Below, piece after piece: positions 32,764 to 33,460 of a stretch of DNA of 33,460 nt. The position numbers and the translations under genes are program-made. Numbering within the stretch: position 1 is the first letter of the stretch; every line of letters starts with the position of its first letter. The notes beneath the pieces are model-generated. The model did not search any database. It had not been told where the DNA came from and was given only the letters and a program-made list of their open reading frames with translations. Origin of the DNA: an uncultured Alphaproteobacteria bacterium (GTDB taxonomy: Bacteria > Pseudomonadota > Alphaproteobacteria > Paracaedibacterales > CAITNM01). The stretch covers positions 1-33,460 of the forward strand of contig CAIQTY010000012.1 in the NCBI GenBank assembly GCA_903874955.1. Reading direction: 5' to 3'.

Positions 32764-33460
32764 ATGATATTTAAAAATTCATCTCTAATGATGCTAACAA
32801 CCGCACTAGTTAGCACAAGTTTTCTAAATAATGCAAATGCTGGGCTAGACACAATAAATACTAATCCACAACTACAATTAGCACCAGAATCTGTTGCCAA
32901 AGATGCAGCAAGTCAAGCAACAACACCAGTGGCACCAGCTGATGCTAAAACGCTACCAACTGATAACAAAGCACCGCTTCCTGCAGCAGCACCTGGTTCA
33001 TTAAGCGATAAAATGCTTGACCGCGTCTCTTCCCCAGATGTTTCCCCATATACTGGTGTTGTTCGCAATACAGCAGCAAGCAATGAGGTTGCAGCACAAA
33101 TTGCCGCTGCTAAACCAAAATACGATGCTTTACTGGGCGATTTTAATGAAAAAATAGCAACGCTAAATCGATACAATGAAGATCTTAGAAATGCAATGAG
33201 TTATGTAAGCCAACTTCTTGTACAAGTAAAGTCAGCAGAACAAGATAAATTAAAATCTCAAGCTGCATTCGAAGGTTCACCTGAATACTTCCTAGTAGTA
33301 GGTATGAATGATGGTGACAAGGCAGCCTTAACTAAACTTTACAATGAAAGCTTAACTTTAGCTGATGCAAAAACCAGAGCCGCTACAAACATTGCGAACA
33401 TGAATAAGAATTTGGCCAAATCAACTGACGAGTACAATCAAAAACAAGCAGAACTAGACA
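32764..33460 (+). CDS. Exported coiled-coil protein, N-terminal part (cut by window edge)
   Basis: I do not recognise this family. An open frame starts at the ATG at 32764 with AGGAT as ribosome-binding site about 7 bases upstream, and stays open to the window end (232 codons). The N-terminus has a signal peptide (SSLMMLTTALVSTSFLNNAN, cleavage after ANA). An Ala/Pro/Thr-rich linker (about 30-85) follows, then a helical region with heptad character from about residue 105, including YDALLGDFNEKIATLNRYNE, DLRNAMSYVSQLLVQVKSAE and LAKSTDEYNQKQAELD. A short segment GSPEYFLVVGMNDGDKAAL interrupts the helices. It is likely periplasmic, surface or secreted. An AGGAGG at 32729-32734 is too far upstream to serve this start. 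Confidence 0.75.
   Translation, partial: MIFKNSSLMMLTTALVSTSFLNNANAGLDTINTNPQLQLAPESVAKDAASQATTPVAPADAKTLPTDNKAPLPAAAPGSLSDKMLDRVSSPDVSPYTGVVRNTAASNEVAAQIAAAKPKYDALLGDFNEKIATLNRYNEDLRNAMSYVSQLLVQVKSAEQDKLKSQAAFEGSPEYFLVVGMNDGDKAALTKLYNESLTLADAKTRAATNIANMNKNLAKSTDEYNQKQAELD

Noticed and set aside
32913..33176. Minus-strand open frame rich in Ala, Gly and Ser.
   Set aside because: It is antisense to the exported coiled-coil protein, which has a proper start, signal peptide and ribosome-binding site; the composition reflects the Ala/Pro-rich linker.

Overview
The window looks like chromosome of an AT-rich alphaproteobacterium, most probably an intracellular lineage of the Holosporales/Caedibacter-like kind. 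This rests on sequence and gene content: low GC; the alphaproteobacterial fdxA-carD and hemJ-rho pairs; a transhydrogenase split into pntAa/pntAb/pntB; an HD-only SpoT-like protein; two ProP-like MHS transporters; and several signal-peptide proteins of no recognisable family. The taxonomic placement is inference; no rRNA gene is present.

Layout. (1) 1-4116, minus strand: the str operon rpsL-rpsG-fusA-tuf (tuf cut by the window edge), preceded by fdxA-carD. (2) 4436-8039, minus strand: a tight hemJ-rho-PhzF-like-glycosyltransferase operon. (3) 8136-11291, plus strand: yajC-secD-secF, accessory subunits of the Sec translocase. (4) 11350-12858, minus strand: a lone CapK/PaaK-type adenylate-forming enzyme. 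(5) 13094-13570, plus strand: smpB, followed by three minus-strand genes with signal peptides (13574-17571): two unknown proteins and one outer-membrane barrel. (6) aspS (minus). (7) 19835-23949: an M24 metallopeptidase-fold protein, an MHS transporter behind a clear TPP riboswitch, a second MHS transporter on the other strand, and the HD-only ppGpp-hydrolase-like protein. (8) 24062-24724: an exported-looking protein whose C-terminus resembles a RelE-family toxin, with a structured intergenic stretch upstream. (9) 25159-29016, minus strand: pntAa-pntAb-pntB-nagZ operon. (10) 29141-33460: an unknown exported protein, a compact structured intergenic element at about 30050-30310, a porin, sodB, tRNA-Arg(ACG), and the start of another exported coiled-coil protein.

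How it fits together. Most genes are housekeeping: translation, Rho termination, Sec export, heme synthesis, NADPH supply and superoxide defence. The accessory part is envelope- and uptake-oriented. The TPP riboswitch ties one MHS transporter to thiamin status, which suggests vitamin scavenging, perhaps from a host. NagZ implies muropeptide recycling. The signal-peptide proteins are surface or secreted candidates.

Most worth a second look: the riboswitch-controlled MHS transporter; the exported RelE-like protein; the element at about 30050-30310, which has three perfect hairpins with mutually complementary loops between plausible promoters and a bidirectional terminator; and TTAA-N7-TTAA (CtrA-like) boxes upstream of two surface/exported genes.
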